In this document: piece after piece, positions 38,180-50,500 of the stretch | How the letters are laid out: every line of letters begins with the position of its first letter | Numbering within the stretch: the first letter of the stretch is position 1 | Origin: Capitella teleta | Taxonomy: Eukaryota > Annelida > Polychaeta > Capitellidae | Reading direction: 5' to 3' | DNA: 64,000 nucleotides | Assembly (NCBI GenBank): GCA_000328365.1 | Contig: KB294243.1 | Location: 201,071 to 265,070, forward strand | The notes under the pieces: generated by a model | What the model was told of the DNA's origin: nothing | Databases searched by the model: none | The model's input: the letters and a program-made list of their open reading frames with translations, nothing else | Program-made: the position numbers and the translations under genes

Positions 38180-41100
38180 TCAAGGGGTCATCGCCTCGTG
38201 GTTCATTTCAGTGGGTGACGTCACGGACGATGAGATGGATAGCGATTTCATGATGTGGTGTTTACGGTGCATATACCTGCACTGGCCGCCATCGGGCGGC
38301 GTGCCTGGAGACAGCTTCAGTTTGCTGGAGGACGAAGAAGGCAAAATTGGAGAATTGGTAGCAAAGGTTCGTAGGAAGTTCTCTTGGTCGAGGCGCCGCT
38401 GAGGGTCGATTTTATCTATTCCATTGCACATCAATTTCAGCTTCTTGATTGGGGTAGAATCAGGCTCGTCGGAAACATCGAAGTTGTTGGGTCTCTTTGA
38501 GGGAACTTTCGGGGCATTGAAACTTTCAACATTGGGGACTGTTGGTTCTTGAGTTTTAGGTTTGAGTTGCGGAGTGGCACTCACAGATTCTGACTTCAAT
38601 GTCGGGAGTAACGTCGGCAGAATGTGTTCAATTGAGACTGGCACAGATTTACGAGGAGGTCGGCTGCCAGCAACGTCCTGAGATATCGGGGCCCTGGGAA
38701 CTTTGGCCCAGGATATGGAATAATTCCCAGGCTTCGGTTCCAGACGAACAGATGGACGTTGCTTAGCTGATAACTGTGGATTGGCTGCGGGAGTGCTAGA
38801 CGAATTCAGGCTTTTGGTAGCTGGCAGGTCAGTAGAGGAGTTTGAACATACCAGATTTTTATCGGTTTCAGTTTGCAGGACAGGTTTCTCGGTTGGCTGA
38901 GTGTTGGGACAAACTGACACGGGATTTGGAGTCTGGTTAGAGGCGTGAGCGGGCAGAACAGTTGATGAGAGGGACAGTTTGGCTACTGAGGCCACACTAG
39001 TTGTTACAGAGTTTAATTGAGATGTTGTGTTGACCAGGGATGACGTGGGGTTGGACGCAGCAGTTGTCTTTGGTTTAATTTCAGTTGTCTTCGTCGCTGA
39101 CGGAGCAGACACCACAGGCTTCAAGAGGATGGATTGATTTGTACCCAGAACAGGAACGCCCCCGAGAGCAAACTTTGAAGCGCTGCTGCTGTCAAGAAAC
39201 GTGAATTGACCAGAGGAAGTCAAGGCGGAGCAGGGCACGAGGTGAAAGGATATGGAAGAAGGCAGACTGTTGCCATTCTTAACAAAAGGCACGACAGGAA
39301 TGGCCTTCATGATAATGTTATTTGCTGCCGGGGCAATACCATCTGATAAGTTCCTAACAACTCCATTCGACAGAATTGTTCGTAATCCTCCTCCCAAGGG
39401 AACATTCCCAGGGGAAGGCTTTGACTTACTCGAAATTTTTCGACTGTTTTTGGATGAAAATGATGGCATCATGCCAGGGAAGGAATTGCCGGGTCTTGTC
39501 GGGAAGGAGGGGGCTCCGTTTTTGGATGACTTACTGTTGGATGACGTGAAGTATCGCTTGACGAAAGGACTTTCGGGTTTAATTTTAGTCAGTGTGCCAT
39601 TGTTGGAAGTTACAGGAGATACACTTGCTGAAGGCAAACTCTGTGCTCGGGTTGTTTGAGATGGTTGACTTGAGGCTGAGATGGTAGTTTGCGCTGGCTT
39701 CGGAGAAAGGGATGGTGCGGTAGGCATGCATTCTTTAGGCTTGTCCAGCATCTTCACGTCCAGTGAAGTGGGGCAAACATTGCCATTCTCGTCAGCAGGG
39801 CTCGACTCGCTGGTTTCTTGGACTACTTTTAAAAAAGGTTCTTCGGTTGACGAGACTTCACAACTGGTGATGAGATCTGGGGGAGGAGCAGGGTGAGTGG
39901 GGAGGACGGCGGTGACCTCCTCTGCAGGTTCAACTAGGGGAAGCTCCACTGGCACAATTTCAATCTCGTCTTCTTCGTCGTCACTTATGACGTAAATGGG
40001 AGGTTCGATCTGAACTTGGTCGTCTTCAGAAGAGTCCTTGAATACAGTGTAGTGCATCGACATTGGCTGGGTCTGAGGGAAACATGTAATGAATAAAAAC
40101 CAAGCTGCGCTCTTAAACTCACCTTAGTCCATTGCTGGAGATACGACACATCCATGAGAGTAAGGTCATCGGTGAGATTCGACGCACCTGGACAACTAAA
40201 CTCAATCTGAAATGTTGAGATTTAACAATGATGAGTGATGACATTTTACAGCGGGCAATGCCTATAGATGTTAGAGTGGGCGGACTGGTTAACCCCTACG
40301 CATTCCATTTCGACCCCTGACAAGCATCTTGTCGCCTCCCCCATGCTTTCTTCTCAACACACAATCCCTCGATGACAAATGGCTATCAAATTCTAGTTAA
40401 AGCATTTTTCGCTCGCAATTTATAGCCGCCTTAACCATTCGCAATGACCCCGCGGATTCCACGCGATCAGAAGTTATTGCCGCCCTGTTAATCCTCGTTA
40501 GCTTAACCCTTTGCTACCAAGTGCACAGCAGCTGCCTCAACAATTTACCTCTAACTCGCGGCACGTTTACCGTTGTTCATACCACCCACGGTGATTCCTA
40601 CTGCACACGCCTTATTTCTCGGAACTACACAAGCCGCGCTGTCATCTATACATTGCGCTAACACATAGAGAAGCAGAGCACGGCCGTCACTCACACAAAG
40701 CACAGTGGCCGCCGATAGTAACAACATTTTTTTAGGATGGACAGACGAAAGGATGAAATGGTGATAGAGAGAAGAGAGGAGTAGGAGGAGGAGGAGGAGG
40801 AGAGCGAGGTCTGTGTGCGTTGACGGACAGGGCACAGCGGAGCCACTAAACATGCGAATGCAGTCGTAAAGAAGAGGAACAAGGCAGAGCGCCCTGTGTG
40901 CCCCGTGTAAGACTGGGATAACGTTCTTCCCTCATGCACCAAAAACACCGGATGAGCAGGAGGCGAGCGGAGTGTTGTATTCGGGGCGATGCAGCAATAA
41001 AAACCTGTAACCCCCCCCTCCCGCCCGGGGGGACGAATTCCTTTCACTCGGTGGATGCCCGGAAGGTATGGAGCTCAACACAGCAACAGCTACATGAACG

Positions 41101-42912
41101 GCGGAGAAAATCACACGTGTGCTTCGTCACGATATTGCACAATACGACGGTGAGATATGAGGTGATAAAAGGTGGAAATAGAAAGCCAATTGCATACCTG
41201 GAATTTCGCTGCCAGATCAAACTTGCATCTTATCATTTTTTTCAAGTGCATCACTGTTGCCATCGCGGGGCAGAGGAGGAAGCGACAATCCTGTGTACGG
41301 TGATTATCATTTAATTGATTAATTAATTAACTAATAAAAAACTCACCTTTTTCTCATCTTGGCTGTTAAGATCATTTCTATGAAAGTGGAGGGATTGAGA
41401 TAAAATATATTGATTTAAACATGGAGAAGTTAAGAAGCTGACGAAAGACTCACTGGCGTCGAAGACAAACACTTATTTTTTCGTCTTCTGTTACGATGTG
41501 AGAGTAGTTCTGTGGGTTGATAACACTTGTAGATGAACTTTGACCTGCGGGGGCAGTTCCTTTTGGGGAGAAATACCTATGGTGTCGTCGTTGCATTTCA
41601 TCTGTATAAGATAAGAGAATAACATGAGATAAAAAAAGAAGAGATGAGGCTATTGCGTAATAAATGTTGCCCCTCAATCGGAGGGAGGCGGTGACGAGGA
41701 ATGCCATCCGCAATGGACAACATCATGACGTGTACCAGACGTGATGACATAATACCGTGAATGAGGTCACCTTTGAAGAGCCCTGGGACCAGTTTGTAGA
41801 CGAGATTTTGGAGGGTTCTGTCGAGACGGACGTTGAGCAGTGGTTCTGATCTGTTCAGCAGCACTCCACACACCGGGCAGGCGTGATTCGATGCCAAGAA
41901 CCGCACAAGACAACTCCGACAAACTGCGCATGACAGAAAAGTAAAAGAAATCAATGTGCGAACAATTAATATTTTCATCTATTATGTACGGATAATAACT
42001 ACAATTCATCATTTATTGTTGCCATCTCAATCAAGAATCGAGCCCCATCCACCCATTTCGTTTTCCCAAGGTTTGTATCGAGATATGCAAAGAAACATCC
42101 GTTTTGGTTTCATTCTTGTGCTTGTCGATTTCGTCTAAGGAGAGTGACTAATCTCGGTTGGCAGGCACTCGAGATGACTGAGTGACAAATGTCTCCAGTA
42201 GAAGGAAATCGGCACGTAGGCAGCGAGATTGATGCATGACCATATCGATGCAGCGGGCTTTGATCCAAGCATCGACGAAAGAACGTTCTGTTGAACGAAC
42301 GTCTCGAGTCGCGCAATTAGATTCGACACTCATTTATCAAAGCGACGATCAAAGGGGCGGCAGATAAGGGCACTTTGAGACTCCGCTTGGACGACCCTGC
42401 TATAACATTCGCTTAGTCAGCAATGTTTGTTCAGCAGACAATTATATTCGGAGCTGTTCATCTCATCGATCGCACTGTTAACATTTCATTAACCCGCTCT
42501 CCTCCGGAATTAAGGGTTACATAGAAGAAAGTATCTGTACTGATTTGATAGAATTATGACACCGATATACGAGGCTGGTTACGAACCACGTGATACCAAG
42601 ATGTGTGATACCACAATGTGTGAAAGTAGAGCCAAGCGATTTACAACTATTTTCCTCTCGCACACTCACATACATAACTTAAGCGTCAAATACATCATCG
42701 ATGTGTTATAAAAATAGCTCAACGCTTTAAGCACAGTTCCATCTTATGGCAAATACAACTATATAAGCACATTCGGCGTGCTTTGCTTGGTTCACTTACA
42801 AGAGTGGAGGCATTTCTGGATGGTGCTAGCATCGATCAGATACCCTTTGCACAAGCGGCAGGTCACGTGACTGTTGACATCTCGCACGCGTAGTCGTCGC
42901 TCCTCGTGACTT
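38180..42912 (-). CDS. Polycomb group RING finger protein, divergent BMI1/Psc-like (PCGF paralogue 2), 7 supported coding exons
   Basis: Minus-strand exons 42912-42800, 41923-41771, 41601-41454, 41377-41347, 41290-41198, 40206-40123 and 40072-38180 join in frame through GT-AG junctions (838 codons including stop; the N-terminus is missing). The RING is complete: CRLC, CLH, FCRSC, CPVC in C3HC4 spacing. [18 protein letters not shown] and DEMQRRHHRYF follow. The RAWUL domain is DCRFLLCPAMATVMHLKKMI through LTLMDVSYLQQWTK and PMSMHYTVF. The RING start (HVTCRLCKGYLIDAS) recalls PCGF3/5, but RFLLCPAMATVMHLKK is BMI1/MEL18-like. The tail of about 620 residues is Ser/Thr/Pro-rich and probably disordered. 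It begins with an acidic SUMO-interacting-like motif (IYVISDDEEDEIEIV) and contains PIKKLKL as a likely NLS. Expected role: RING1 partner in a PRC1 variant. Six splice sites match the first PCGF gene; two of its introns are absent here. The first exon has no in-frame ATG here. Confidence 0.92.
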
Positions 42913-43552
42913 CTGTGAAAAAAAACAACAACGAAATAGACAATACACTGGCACGCGCAGTACACCACGGCCGGCGAGCGTGTTACACATTGCCGATTAC
43001 ACCCTGTACACAGAGTATAATTATGTGTATATAACCACATAATGATAGGTGTCGTTAATCATAGCCACTCAAGTATGCTCCTAGGGACTCGGGTGTCAAC
43101 GCGAGGGTGCGATTTACGATCGCGGGCATTGAGGGGGGGGGGGCGAGGGGTGAATGCCCGCGGATCGATCTATGATCAGCAGCGGAGGGGCACGGGAGGG
43201 GGGCTTTGTTTACTGTCAATTACGGGGTGTTTTATGCCGGGTGATAAATCAGCACCCTGGAGGGATTAGAGGCAAGAATTAGCTGAGCTACTTCACCTCC
43301 ACGAATGACACGCGATGCAGTAAGACCCCAGTTTATACTGCTGGCCTTGGCTTCTGTCAATTATTGGGCTCCATTGTATACACTTCTGTAATTAATGTAT
43401 GTTGTGGAATTGGACTGTTGGTCTATGTGAGAGCGTGTGATGGTTGAGGGGGGGGGGGGGGATATCTCCGCGTACTATATAGATCGAACAAGTGCATAAG
43501 CTTATGTTTGTTTTGTGGATACTAGAATCGGCTGCAGATGTACAAGACATAC

Positions 43553-43593
43553 TGCACACTTGTGCACGGAGAGACAAAGCTGATGTTGTACAT
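43553..43593 (-). CDS. Candidate first coding exon of PCGF paralogue 2
   Basis: The exon beginning at 42912 needs an upstream exon ending in phase 2. Here an ATG opens a 13-codon frame (MYNISFVSPCTSV) ending in CA, then a good donor GTATGT (43552-43547). The phase fits and gives Gln at the junction and a protein of 851 residues. The intron would be 640 nt, in line with the other introns, and an NRF-1-type site lies about 70 nt upstream. Roughly one in three ATG-donor pairs fits by phase alone, so this remains tentative. Confidence 0.38.
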
Positions 43594-43654
43594 TAGGCCG
43601 CCTGTAATGGTGATGTTTACTGCGAAGCAGCGAAAACACTTGAATTGATCAGCT

Positions 43655-43672
43655 GACGGCGCATGCGCTGAA
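43655..43672 (-). promoter_or_regulatory. NRF-1-type palindrome, candidate promoter element of PCGF paralogue 2
   Basis: GCGCATGCGC (43659-43668) is the full NRF-1 consensus palindrome, common close to start sites of TATA-less housekeeping genes in animals. It lies about 70 nt upstream of the candidate first coding exon of the second PCGF gene. No TATA box is evident. Confidence 0.35.
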
Positions 43673-44899
43673 CAGGCATGGTCGACGCTTCAGATCATTC
43701 ATCAGGGCACTCGATGCTCAAGGAGCCGAAGCCGCAATCTGTTCTGGGAAATCACGATTTCAGCGCTCATCTAATCGGGTGGTTAATGATTACGTAATAG
43801 GAGAATGCACATACTATTGCACGCGGCTTCTTTAGTGCATGGGGCAATCAGGCTTGAAACCAGGTGTAATGATGACGTCACAATCAGAACAGAGATAAAG
43901 ATCAGCCCATGGGCCATATAAAGAGTTCAACAACCCTCTTAAGATGTCTCTGCCTGTACAATGACACACACCGCCGATTATCGTGAAAGGGAAAAAATAG
44001 AAGCCCGCTTTGCATTGCAGTATATGGGAGCATAAAAGCTGTCAATTTCGAGAGGAGCAGACAGTTTATGTTGAGCGAAAAACGTGCTGATGAGAAACTT
44101 GCCACTGATGGTGACGTCACGACTCTGTTTATGGCTAGCCAACAGAATCATAAAGCATCAGATTGTAGGTTGATGGTTGACCGATGAGAGCTCTGTGTTT
44201 GATATACATGAGCTCGCTGAAGAATGGGGACCACGAGGGGAACATTCCTCAGTATTGTTACTTTTGTGTGTGTGCAAAATCCTGATGATGAAAGAATATG
44301 CGTATAGGTATAAATATACCATTGAAGATCTATTTATAAGTTATTAATACGTATTTAATAAGTTAAATATGCAACTATTAGTAGCATAAACTGATGCTGG
44401 TGCCACTGTTGAGGAATCTCGCTGCATGTGCATGAATCTAACATCACCTGGTCACATGCATAAAAGTGAATCAAATTACATGCGGGCAGCATGGTGCGTT
44501 CGAGCACATGCAACTCACAAAATTAATGCATGTACCAAGTTACCAACTCAATCTGAGAACAAAAAATACTCAGCATAATATTATAACAATCACTCAGGTA
44601 TTTCTGATTAATCAGGTAAGCAGCGGAAAACCAGGTGCATCCACACCCCAGAACAACTTGAAGCAAAATAAGCAACGTTGTACGAACCGTGGCCTATCTA
44701 CACTCATGAGTCTGAGGTGACGTCATTCATATCCAGACACAAGCACACTTTGGTCATCAGCACAAGATACCAGCATCCTCCACACTTTCACAACATTACG
44801 CAATGTTCTACCATAACACCGCAGAGACGTTAGCTTGCGAAGGCCCCTCCCATACTGTGTTGTCGGCGACAGGACCCTTTCTGAGGTAAACACTGCCCT

Positions 44900-45075
44900 G
44901 AGTCCAACTGCGCATGCTCACTAGGTGAAGATAGTCTTCTTGTCATTGGTTAGATCTAACCTTTGGCCCCAAGAGTGGGATGTCAGACAGCGGATATGAC
45001 GTCATGGGGGCATCGACCAATGAGATGGCTTTTTTACGACTGAGCTGAGCCAATGGCTTGGCGTTGCCATTGGTT
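44900..45075. promoter_or_regulatory. Cluster of CCAAT boxes with a CRE palindrome, promoter-like
   Basis: Within about 170 bp there are CTGCGCATGCTC (NRF-1-like, near 44908), four CCAAT or ATTGG cores (near 44946, 45018, 45050 and 45067) and ATGACGTCAT (near 44998). This density is typical of animal core promoters. It could be an alternative promoter of the second PCGF gene or belong to an unrecognised transcript. No exon could be tied to it. Confidence 0.3.
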
Positions 45076-45420
45076 TTATGGGGGTCGATTGTGGGCTGCG
45101 AGGGGAAAAATGAGGCAGCCACAGAGAAGCGAACATATCGATCGAGAAAAGCACGAGTAAATCACACTAGAAAGCTGGCAGCTTCACTGGCTGCTCGAGT
45201 TCTCTCAGCTCTCTGGCTCTCTTCTCTGGTGGCGCCTCCACTCTTGCGCTATGCATCAACGAGTGGCCTTGACCTCTTTTGGCGGGAGGGAAAAAAACCC
45301 CAACAACCGACGGCGCAGACGCAGTAGATCAGTCTGAAAGCGCACTGAGAGAAAAAACAAGAAGGAATTCTGAGAAGTGGAGAGCTCAGTTAATGGGCGG
45401 GATGAATATGCACGAGAGGA

Positions 45421-45470
45421 AAGAGAGAGAGAGAGAGAGAGAGTGTAGAGAGAGAGAGAGAGAGAGAGGA
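45421..45470. repeat. Interrupted (AG)n microsatellite
   Basis: AG units broken once by TGTAG. Flanking sequence to 45520 is purine-rich. Confidence 0.9.
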
Positions 45471-47416
45471 GGGTGGAATGGGAGGAAAAAGAGAGATATA
45501 GAGAGGAGGGCAGACAGACGGTTCACCTGCATGGAAATAGGCTGCATGAGGAGATATGTATAAGGATGCAGTACCTAATATTTCATAGGGATTTGGCATA
45601 AGAGAAATTGCTGATGTCAGGCATGCCTGGATATTCGGTGGAAGAATGTTGCTTACTATACTGCATGGTAATAAGTGACCAGGTAGGAGTGGACGGTGGC
45701 TCTTTAATGTTGACTTGAAAATGTCACAAACAGAGTTAGGCATTATTAGAAGGAAATTTGCTTTGTGTATGGTGACAAAGAATTTGACTAAATCACTTAA
45801 GGAGATATGATAATTGATACAAAATTGAAAAGGTATTCATTTGAGTGAAGTTCATGTGTTGAAGATGTGAACAATGGGAGTAATGTGGACCACCGCCCTT
45901 TAAAAAAACATTTGCCACCAAAGAAGACGGCAATAAATTATAGCACAGGTGGATGCGACAAAGTATTAATGATGCGATGGCCCCTGGATAGGAGCGGAAG
46001 AAGGCATTGATGGGGCGCAATCCCATGCCCCCCGAACTCACCTTTCCCCTGCATGCGCAGCTCAAAGTGTGACGGGAAGCGATGGTTAAATACGACCATC
46101 AGTAGAGTCGTTAGACGGTCTGAAGCTGTCAAGAGTCAGCCATTGAGGCTGTAATGAATGGGCCAATGATAGAAAAGAACTGCCACTTCTATGAATACGA
46201 TGAATTACCAAAGTACACTTCAACCCGGTGAATGACTCAAATTGAATGATATACAAATGTGTGCACACTCATATTTCACGAGGAGGATATCAGATATATC
46301 ATATTGATCTTCATGCAGTACTTATAGCATGCCCTTTATGAGCGGTTTATTTGGTTAAAGAAACTGTTGTATGTATTATAGCTATGAGGCTGACCAGTGT
46401 ATTTCCACATACCCACGCCGTTTTATCTATCAAGTGTTGACAAGTTTAGCACTGTTTACTGGCTCTGACATTGGATACTTGCGATCAGCAGCTGTGAGTG
46501 TGCATGGCATTTGTACCTGGCACAGGTAAGTAGTTCATCGCTCACCATTGCCTCTTTGATCTGAAGTGTTTGGTGAAGTTTCTTCCTTGGTTTTTGAGAT
46601 TCTGCATGGTGAGCTGTTGATTGTGTGTGGGCAAGTTTTGGGAGTGTTTTATTGCAGTGTTAAGGGTAAGTTTAAAGGAGCTGTTGCCATACCTGTTGTA
46701 GCACTTATAAGTATAATTACAATTGAGTAGGGATGCAGATTGATTGGTTGATCGCTCAATGAGCAATTTTCTCTATAATAATAATAATAATAATAATATT
46801 AACAATACACAATCACCTTTATTACAACAGTTATGATGGCAGGGCACCAGCAAATCGCCTCTTAAAAACCAATACGATGTATCTATTATCTGAATTAAAT
46901 CTGGAATTCGAAGAAAAGAGCACAATATAATCGACAGGTAAAAAATACACATGCAATCAGATATCCACCCAAGGACAAATGCTGTGCACCCCATTTCCGT
47001 CCTCCCTGTTGCAATTTCTAAATGATAATATTACATACCAGGTATTACGAGGAAATGGAAATCACAGACTAATCCGGGGATGATGGGTACGTGAAAGAGC
47101 AGGGGGTGAAATGGAATATAATGAACAATATAATTTATGTGTCGCTGCTGCATATAATCGTCGAAAGTTATAGACGGCGTGTTTTTTTGTTTTTTGTTTT
47201 TTGTTTTTGTTTTTGTTTTTTTTTTTTTTCTCTCAAGCAACCGTTTCTGAATAATAATTAATTACTGACTAATAAGCATGTCTCGCAAGGCTTTGAAAGT
47301 CTCGGATCGCACGCATCACGATTGAAACCCTGCTGAGCAAATCTATTCACATCGGGCGCATGGAGTAGTGTGACGTCATGGAATTATTCTATACACGCGT
47401 GCACATCTACCATAAA

Positions 47417-47565
47417 GATAATGAGAATGGACATGTGGGTAAAACCCACTGGGCGATGTCCCTCGGCCCGCGAGATCATTTTGGGAAATAGGGAGGCCAG
47501 CTCAACGCCGTTTCTCCTGTGTACCTGGCTGAAAAGTTACTGGAAATCGCTGTTACCATGGCTAC
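47417..47565 (+). repeat. Dispersed repeat family C, left half, third copy
   Basis: ATGGACATGTGGG, GGGCGATGTCCCTCGG, ACCTGGCTGAAAAGTTACTG and AAATCGCTGTTACCATGG parallel the copies at 20503 and 24471. Similarity is lost after GCTGTTACC. Confidence 0.65.
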
Positions 47566-50500
47566 AGGTATAATGTTATCGCTCCTTTTACTACGTTAAA
47601 CAGGACTGGCGCTCGAGATGACAGTTCCTAATTCTTAAAATGCGCTCGTTGTGCACCTGTGTGTGTGTGTTGTGTGGAGATGAACAACATGAAAGATGAC
47701 GTCATCTGTCGAGTTCCCTCATGCTCAGACGTGGAGATAAATAGCTGGAATAATGATATAATACGATACTGCATACATTCAAACATGCATACAAGCATGT
47801 ATATATATGCATACATAATTCATTCAACATTTTCAATGTTTATTCTAGGTTCATCGAAATATACCTGAAGGGGTAAAGGTAATCCACAAGCCGACGGAAC
47901 TCCTAATCTCCTAATCTCCCGCGAGATACCGTATCCAATACCTGCGCAATCAGCGCTTGATTTCTGCACAGAATAGAGTATAATATTAGGTTATCATGAC
48001 GGGCGATTCAACTACAATTATTATTAAACATACGAGTCTACAGTCAGAATTAGCATAAAATATAATTATGCATAAATATAATCATGCATCTATCGAGCTC
48101 CTTGTAGTGATGCATTAAACACCGCAAGCATTTAGATTCAATTTGATATACTTCTGGGGCAGGTCATAGGTCAATGTGATAGCGACCAGCAAATTAATGG
48201 TCATTCACTATCGCTGTATGCATTAGATTCGAGTGAATTATTTATGAACGCTCTGTATATCCATTTAAGTAGACTAAATTAATGTTTTAAGTGCACTTGG
48301 CGTCATTCATGCGTCACGGACACACGTGGCGTCACACAAAGCAACTCACCTCAACCGATGAATCAAATTTGCATATTTCATCTGATTTGCATTTCGTGTC
48401 ATTTCCAATTTTATGCGTCAGTGCACCGTGTGTGGTCCCGTAATGGCGGTTTTTTTTTTTTTTTTTTTTTTTTTTTGTTTTTTTTTTTCTATGAATTGAT
48501 TGTAGGAAATAACCGAATTGGAGGTGTGGAATTGCATCATTCGTTGCGTCTTGTTAAATACATCAGATATTTTAGGGAAGGGTGCATAGGTGTACGCCGT
48601 ATGTTGTGGTATTATATTGCATACAATGATCATAAAACGATTGTGTTTTGATTAGTTTCATTGATTGTTATCAAATGCTTGTGAATCATGTGTCATTGCG
48701 TAAGTGGCTGCGCAGGGATATTTACCTGCGGTTTTCCTGTGGGTATCATATTTCAAATGGGAATAAAATAAATATGTTGTAGATATATAGGTCGGTTATT
48801 ATATATAGTAGTAAGTACATGTATGTACAATTGTACATTCATGCAGCATGTATATGCGTATATATACCTTGCAAAATTCAGATGGAAATTCAACAATGGC
48901 TACGGTTGGTCAAATTTATACATAGGTTTCCGAAGTTCGTATAATGTATGCATGAAATAATATTATGGTTGCATATAGTGTATACACGCGTAAACAGGTA
49001 TATGTGATTACGTACAAAGTTGTTTACCATGCGAGTAAATATGTGACACAAATACACGCACAATAATATATAATTCGTCTGAATTTGAATCCCTTGAAGG
49101 TAAAAGAGACCATATGGTAAAGCCACGTTTCAAAACATGTATAATTAATTACTAGTTTACTCTACTCGTGCATATATATATATACAATTACTATTGTTTA
49201 TTTTTTAATTGCTATTCCGACTAATTGATTTGCCTGTAGTTTTCCTGTCTCTCCACCATATGCTCTTTATTTTCAACACGGGTGTCCCTCCAGTCCGAAT
49301 AATGCACACTTTCCGCTCGTTCCTCTCCGGCGCAAAACCAATTAACAACAAAGACAGAAAATTCGCACCTCTCAATGCAGTTACCCTGCATTACATGTAT
49401 ATATGCAGCTCTGTATATACATTTCCACTTTTGTCTTTCCACGGGACCCAAGTGCCAAGATCCGCCTCAAGTAATAGGTCGCAAAGTGTATAATTATTAT
49501 AGCCTCTGTTGCTGTATATATGGTCATAAAAACATCTTACGGTATGTTGGTCCAATTATACGGACTTCCATTTATCGAGTAGGCCTATACTGTGCGGCGT
49601 CCAAGTCTCTCGGCCTCACTCGCGGAGTCGTCAGAGGCAAAGAGAAAAATGATAATCAAAACGCCCGCGAGAGAGATTTGGAGTCAAGATAACGTTGACT
49701 GACGACTCAATACATCATCTCAGATAATGTTCACATCGAGCTGATCACAAGTTTAATATATAAGCTCGCCGATGAGGTCACTGGGTGCAAGAAATAAGAG
49801 AACACTGGAGAATGATTTAAGCTGAAATGTCATGATATACTTATGGCGCTGTTACATGTATATATATATATACGTGCACATAGGCCTATATGATATCAGA
49901 ACAAATGATAGGGGAAAAAATAAAACAAACAAAAACAAACAACAAACAAAGGAACAACAAATACATGTAAAAAAAATAAAAAAAAATAAAATAGAAAGGG
50001 GTGCTTAGCAACACAAGATGATTATTGAGGATGCAAATCGAATTTTGTTGTTGGGTGCAAATAAATATTAAATGGGAGATGCGGATTCGATCAGAATAAC
50101 TTGACTGAAGCTCCTGTTGAACACACCTGCCCTCGACAAATGTACGTGATCGTATGAAATAAATAACGCCAGTTACATAAGCAGCCAATGATTGATAACA
50201 CGAATCCGCCACGCACGCTAGCAGACGCTATCATATATTCTTCATTCTGAGGCACAAAAACCAGCGAGTCAAAATTCGATTTTTTCTCTTCTGTCATATT
50301 TATTTATACAATTATACGAAGGCTCTGTGCTATATATACATGGTCTGTAGGCATGAAAATTAATTGCTCGCAGACGCACTTATATGGGTTTGATTGATAG
50401 AAGATTGGGTGTAATCTGTCTATACATACAAATAGATACCTCACACGCAGGTGATGTAAAAAGCCTCCAAATTCAATCAACGGAATGAATGGCGAAATCA

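Larger units (their letters stand above)
43700..47416. other. Region upstream of PCGF paralogue 2, no further gene recognised
   Basis: Besides the promoter-like cluster, visible items are an (AG)n tract (about 45421-45470) and an (AAT)n tract (46771-46798). Two C/G homopolymers lie nearby, at 43131-43144 and 43446-43461. A strong minus-strand donor at 46038-46033 follows a frame reading RFPSHFELRMQGK, but its phase does not fit the PCGF exon. Confidence 0.4.

Noticed and set aside
46033-46132. Exon-like stretch reading RFPSHFELRMQGK with a strong minus-strand donor
   Set aside because: Ends in phase 1, incompatible with the phase-2 acceptor at 42913, and no domain is recognisable.
48350-48381. 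Alternative first exon of PCGF paralogue 2 (MKYANLIHRL, donor GTGAGT)
   Set aside because: Phase fits and the donor is strong, but it needs a 5.4-kb intron and has no promoter-like sequence beside it. Kept as a secondary option only.
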